Shown here piece after piece: positions 61,817 through 64,000 of a DNA stretch of 64,000 nt. Under the pieces are notes generated by a model, which worked only from the letters and a program-made list of their open reading frames with translations, had not been told where the DNA came from and searched no databases. The translations under genes were made by a program, and so were the position numbers. The DNA lies in contig NZ_JAPWKF010000001.1 of NCBI RefSeq assembly GCF_028283685.1, positions 434,001 to 498,000 on the forward strand, written 5' to 3'. Positions within the stretch are counted from its first letter, which is position 1. Each line of letters begins with the position of its first letter. The DNA comes from Edaphobacter sp. (GTDB taxonomy: Bacteria; Acidobacteriota; Terriglobia; Terriglobales; Acidobacteriaceae).

Positions 61817-64000
61817 TTATTCGATCACGCGGACACCGCCCTGCCCGACAAGCTCTTCGACACGATCGATAAAGAGCCGGTCAGCGGCAACCGTGACTCC
61901 TGACGGCTCAAGGACAGCACAGAACTCTCCCGGCTCTTCAAGATCAAGCAACAGCTTCCCCTGTCCGGGCGCGTCCGTGAGGATAGCGTGCAGTTTCTCC
62001 AGCAACGCGACATCGGGGCTGTGCAGCGGCACCTTGATCCGCAACGCGCCAGGGAGCCTGACCTTGACATCTTCAAGCGCCTGAATCGAGGAGATGGCTA
62101 GCTTGGGCGCTGAGTCTTCTTCGCCACGCAGCACGCCACGCACGAGAACCGGAACTTCGATCTTAAGTTTCTCGGCTAGCTTCTCGTACGACTGCGGGAA
62201 AGCAATCAGCTCAATCTTTCCGGTCGTGTCCTCGAGAGCGGCCTGCGCATAGAGTTCGCCGGAGCGCTTGGACTTGGCGACCTTGAGGCCGGTGATCACG
62301 CCTGCTATCTGGATCTCGTTCTGTGGGGACTCGTCGCGGCCGCGGCGGTAGACCTGCGGCTCCGGCTTCATCTCGACGGCTGTGGCGGTATCGACCACCT
62401 TAATGTTGCGTAGCTTCTCGCGGTACTTGTCCATCGGATGTCCGGAGACGAAGAAGCCAAGGACTTCCTTTTCGTTCTGCAGGCGAGTGTGTTCATCCCA
62501 TTCAGGAACGCTGGGAAGCGAATCGACCGATTGACCGGACGAGGCCATGTCGGAGTCGAAGATACCGAAGAGGCCGTGCTGTCCGGCAGCAGCATCGCGT
62601 TGCGCCTTCTGAGCGCGCTCCATCGCCGAGTCCAGTGCCGCTGAAGTCTGCGCACGATTGCCGAAGGCGTCCATGGCACCGGCCTTGATCAGCGACTCCA
62701 GCACGCGCTTGTTGAGACGGCTGAGGTCAACCTTCTCGCAGAACTCCCATAGCGAAGAGAAACCGGGCTTGCCTTCCTTCCGCAATTCGGAACGAGCAGC
62801 GATGATGGACTCAATGGCGTTGTGACCGACGTTCTTGATGGCGGCAAGACCGAAGCCGATAGCGTTCCCCTGCTCATTCTTCACCGGAGTGAAATTCGCG
62901 TCGGACATCTGCACGTTGGGCGGCACAACGGGGATATTCATCTCCTTGCACTCGCCGATGTACTTCACGACGTTTTCCGGCTTGGAGGTTTCACTCGTAA
63001 GCAGTGCAGCCATAAATTCAACCGGGTAGTGCGTCTTCAGCCACGCTGTGTGATACGCGAGGAGAGCGTATGCAGCCGAGTGCGACTTGTTGAATCCGTA
63101 GCCCGCAAACTGAAGGATAAGGTCGAAGAGCTGGCCCGCTTTATCCTTTGGGTGCTTGCGATCGGCGGCACCTTGCATAAACAAGTCACGTTGCTTGGCC
63201 ATGGCTTCGGGATCTTTTTTACCCATGGCGCGGCGCAGCAGGTCTGCGCCGCCAAGCGAGTAGCCAGCGATTGCCGAACTGATTTGCATGACCTGCTCCT
63301 GATAGACGATCACGCCGAGTGTCTCTATCAGGATGGGCTCGAGTTCGGGAAACATGTATTCGACGGCGCGGCGCCCCCACTTGCGCTCGATGAAGTCGTC
63401 GATCATACCGCCCTGAATCGGGCCAGGACGATAGAGCGCGTTGAGAGCGGTGAGGTCTTCGACGGTCGTCGGCTTGTAACGGCGGAGCACGTCACGCATG
63501 CCGCCGGATTCAAACTGGAAGACGCCGGATGTCAAGGCTCGATGGAAGACCTGTTCGTAGGTCTTCGCATCGTCGAGAGGAATCTTGGTCAGGTCAAGCT
63601 CTTCGCCGGTCGTCTGCTTGATGAGCTTCAGGCAATCATCAATAACAGTGAGTGTCGTCAGACCGAGAAAGTCCATCTTGAGAAGACCCATCTTCTCGAC
63701 GGCCTTCATGTCGTAGGCGGTGACGGTGGCGTCGTCCTTGGTGCGCGTAACGGGAACGAGCTCGGTGAGCGGCTTGGGAGCGATGACGACACCGGCGGCG
63801 TGAACGCCGGCCCCACGCACCAGTCCCTCAAGCCGCATAGCCGTATCGATCAGCTCTTTGACCTTAGGATCGGAGTCGTATGCCGTTGCGAGCGGACCGT
63901 TGTCCTTAAGTGCCTGATCGATCGTGATGCCGATGGTCGGCGGGATCATCTTGGCGACGCGATCGACCTCGCCATAGGGCATCTCGAGCGCACGTCCAAC
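61817..64000 (-). CDS. dnaE: DNA polymerase III subunit alpha, 3' part (5' end beyond the window)
   Basis: Over 725 residues are inside the window and the frame stays open to the right edge. The third catalytic Asp lies in LLKMDFLGLTTLTVIDD, equivalent to E. coli Asp555. Typical blocks follow: TSGVFQFESGGMRDVLRRYKPT, ALYRPGPIQGGMIDDFIERK, GVIVYQEQVMQIS, LRRAMGKKDPEAM and AGYGFNKSHSAAYALLAYHTAWLK, then the helix-hairpin-helix and the OB fold (IQIAGVITGLKVAKSKRSGELYA). Replicative polymerase of the holoenzyme. The PHP domain and first two catalytic Asp lie outside. Confidence 0.96.
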   Translation of the reverse strand, partial: VGRALEMPYGEVDRVAKMIPPTIGITIDQALKDNGPLATAYDSDPKVKELIDTAMRLEGLVRGAGVHAAGVVIAPKPLTELVPVTRTKDDATVTAYDMKAVEKMGLLKMDFLGLTTLTVIDDCLKLIKQTTGEELDLTKIPLDDAKTYEQVFHRALTSGVFQFESGGMRDVLRRYKPTTVEDLTALNALYRPGPIQGGMIDDFIERKWGRRAVEYMFPELEPILIETLGVIVYQEQVMQISSAIAGYSLGGADLLRRAMGKKDPEAMAKQRDLFMQGAADRKHPKDKAGQLFDLILQFAGYGFNKSHSAAYALLAYHTAWLKTHYPVEFMAALLTSETSKPENVVKYIGECKEMNIPVVPPNVQMSDANFTPVKNEQGNAIGFGLAAIKNVGHNAIESIIAARSELRKEGKPGFSSLWEFCEKVDLSRLNKRVLESLIKAGAMDAFGNRAQTSAALDSAMERAQKAQRDAAAGQHGLFGIFDSDMASSGQSVDSLPSVPEWDEHTRLQNEKEVLGFFVSGHPMDKYREKLRNIKVVDTATAVEMKPEPQVYRRGRDESPQNEIQIAGVITGLKVAKSKRSGELYAQAALEDTTGKIELIAFPQSYEKLAEKLKIEVPVLVRGVLRGEEDSAPKLAISSIQALEDVKVRLPGALRIKVPLHSPDVALLEKLHAILTDAPGQGKLLLDLEEPGEFCAVLEPSGVTVAADRLFIDRVEELVGQGGVRVIE

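Noticed and set aside
1-64000. Insertion sequences, prophage, integrase or CRISPR array
   Set aside because: No transposase, integrase or regularly spaced repeats were found in any part of the window.

Overview
The window looks like a chromosomal segment of an acidobacterium of the Terriglobia type (Granulicella/Edaphobacter/Terriglobus relatives). This is inferred from gene content: a very large carboxypeptidase-regulatory-domain TonB-dependent receptor, a winged-helix regulator fused to a TolB-like propeller, MacB-type permeases in tandem, DUF885 and CPBP proteins, and a secreted-precursor ATP synthase c subunit. The DNA is moderately GC-rich and densely coding, and I see no insertion sequences, phage genes, integrases or CRISPR arrays.

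Layout. 1-6102 (minus): an M20-fold lipoprotein, a LolD/MacB-type ATPase and three tandem paralogous FtsX/MacB permeases, the last cut by the left edge. 6434-8676 (plus): a copper locus with its own promoter, an HxHP-motif periplasmic protein, CopC and CopD. 8682-18484: a divergent regulator, then an Oar-like TonB-dependent receptor, a GH30 and a GH3 glycosidase, a probable glycan-use locus. 18633-24645: a BBE-type FAD oxidase, threonine aldolase, HemW and an ABC exporter.

24734-34612 is the most interesting block. A complete 4-deoxy-5-ketouronate (pectin/uronate) pathway is encoded by kduI-kdgK-eda (minus) and a divergent kduD that carries a one-base frameshift. After a Gfo/Idh/MocA dehydrogenase comes a plus-strand cluster: a NiCoT-like nickel transporter, a 2,3-diketo-L-gulonate reductase, larE, larC, larB and a small unknown protein. 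These lar genes build the nickel-pincer nucleotide cofactor of lactate racemase, yet larA is not present. The neighbourhood suggests the cofactor may serve a sugar-acid racemase or epimerase encoded elsewhere.

34635-64000 is mostly housekeeping: tRNA-Arg, the Fo half of ATP synthase (atpZ-I-B-E), lysS, a YmdB-type phosphodiesterase, smc with a large acidic head insertion, purC, cvpA, a mini-Fis protein, a secretin, tRNA-Gly and tRNA-Cys, thiS and thiD, rlpA, pyrF, an amidinotransferase-fold protein, a small zinc ribbon, accA, a DUF885 peptidase and the 3' part of dnaE. Three enzyme-fold proteins here (M20, CPBP, amidinotransferase) have lost expected catalytic residues. Many starts are GTG or TTG, and I placed them by Shine-Dalgarno spacing.
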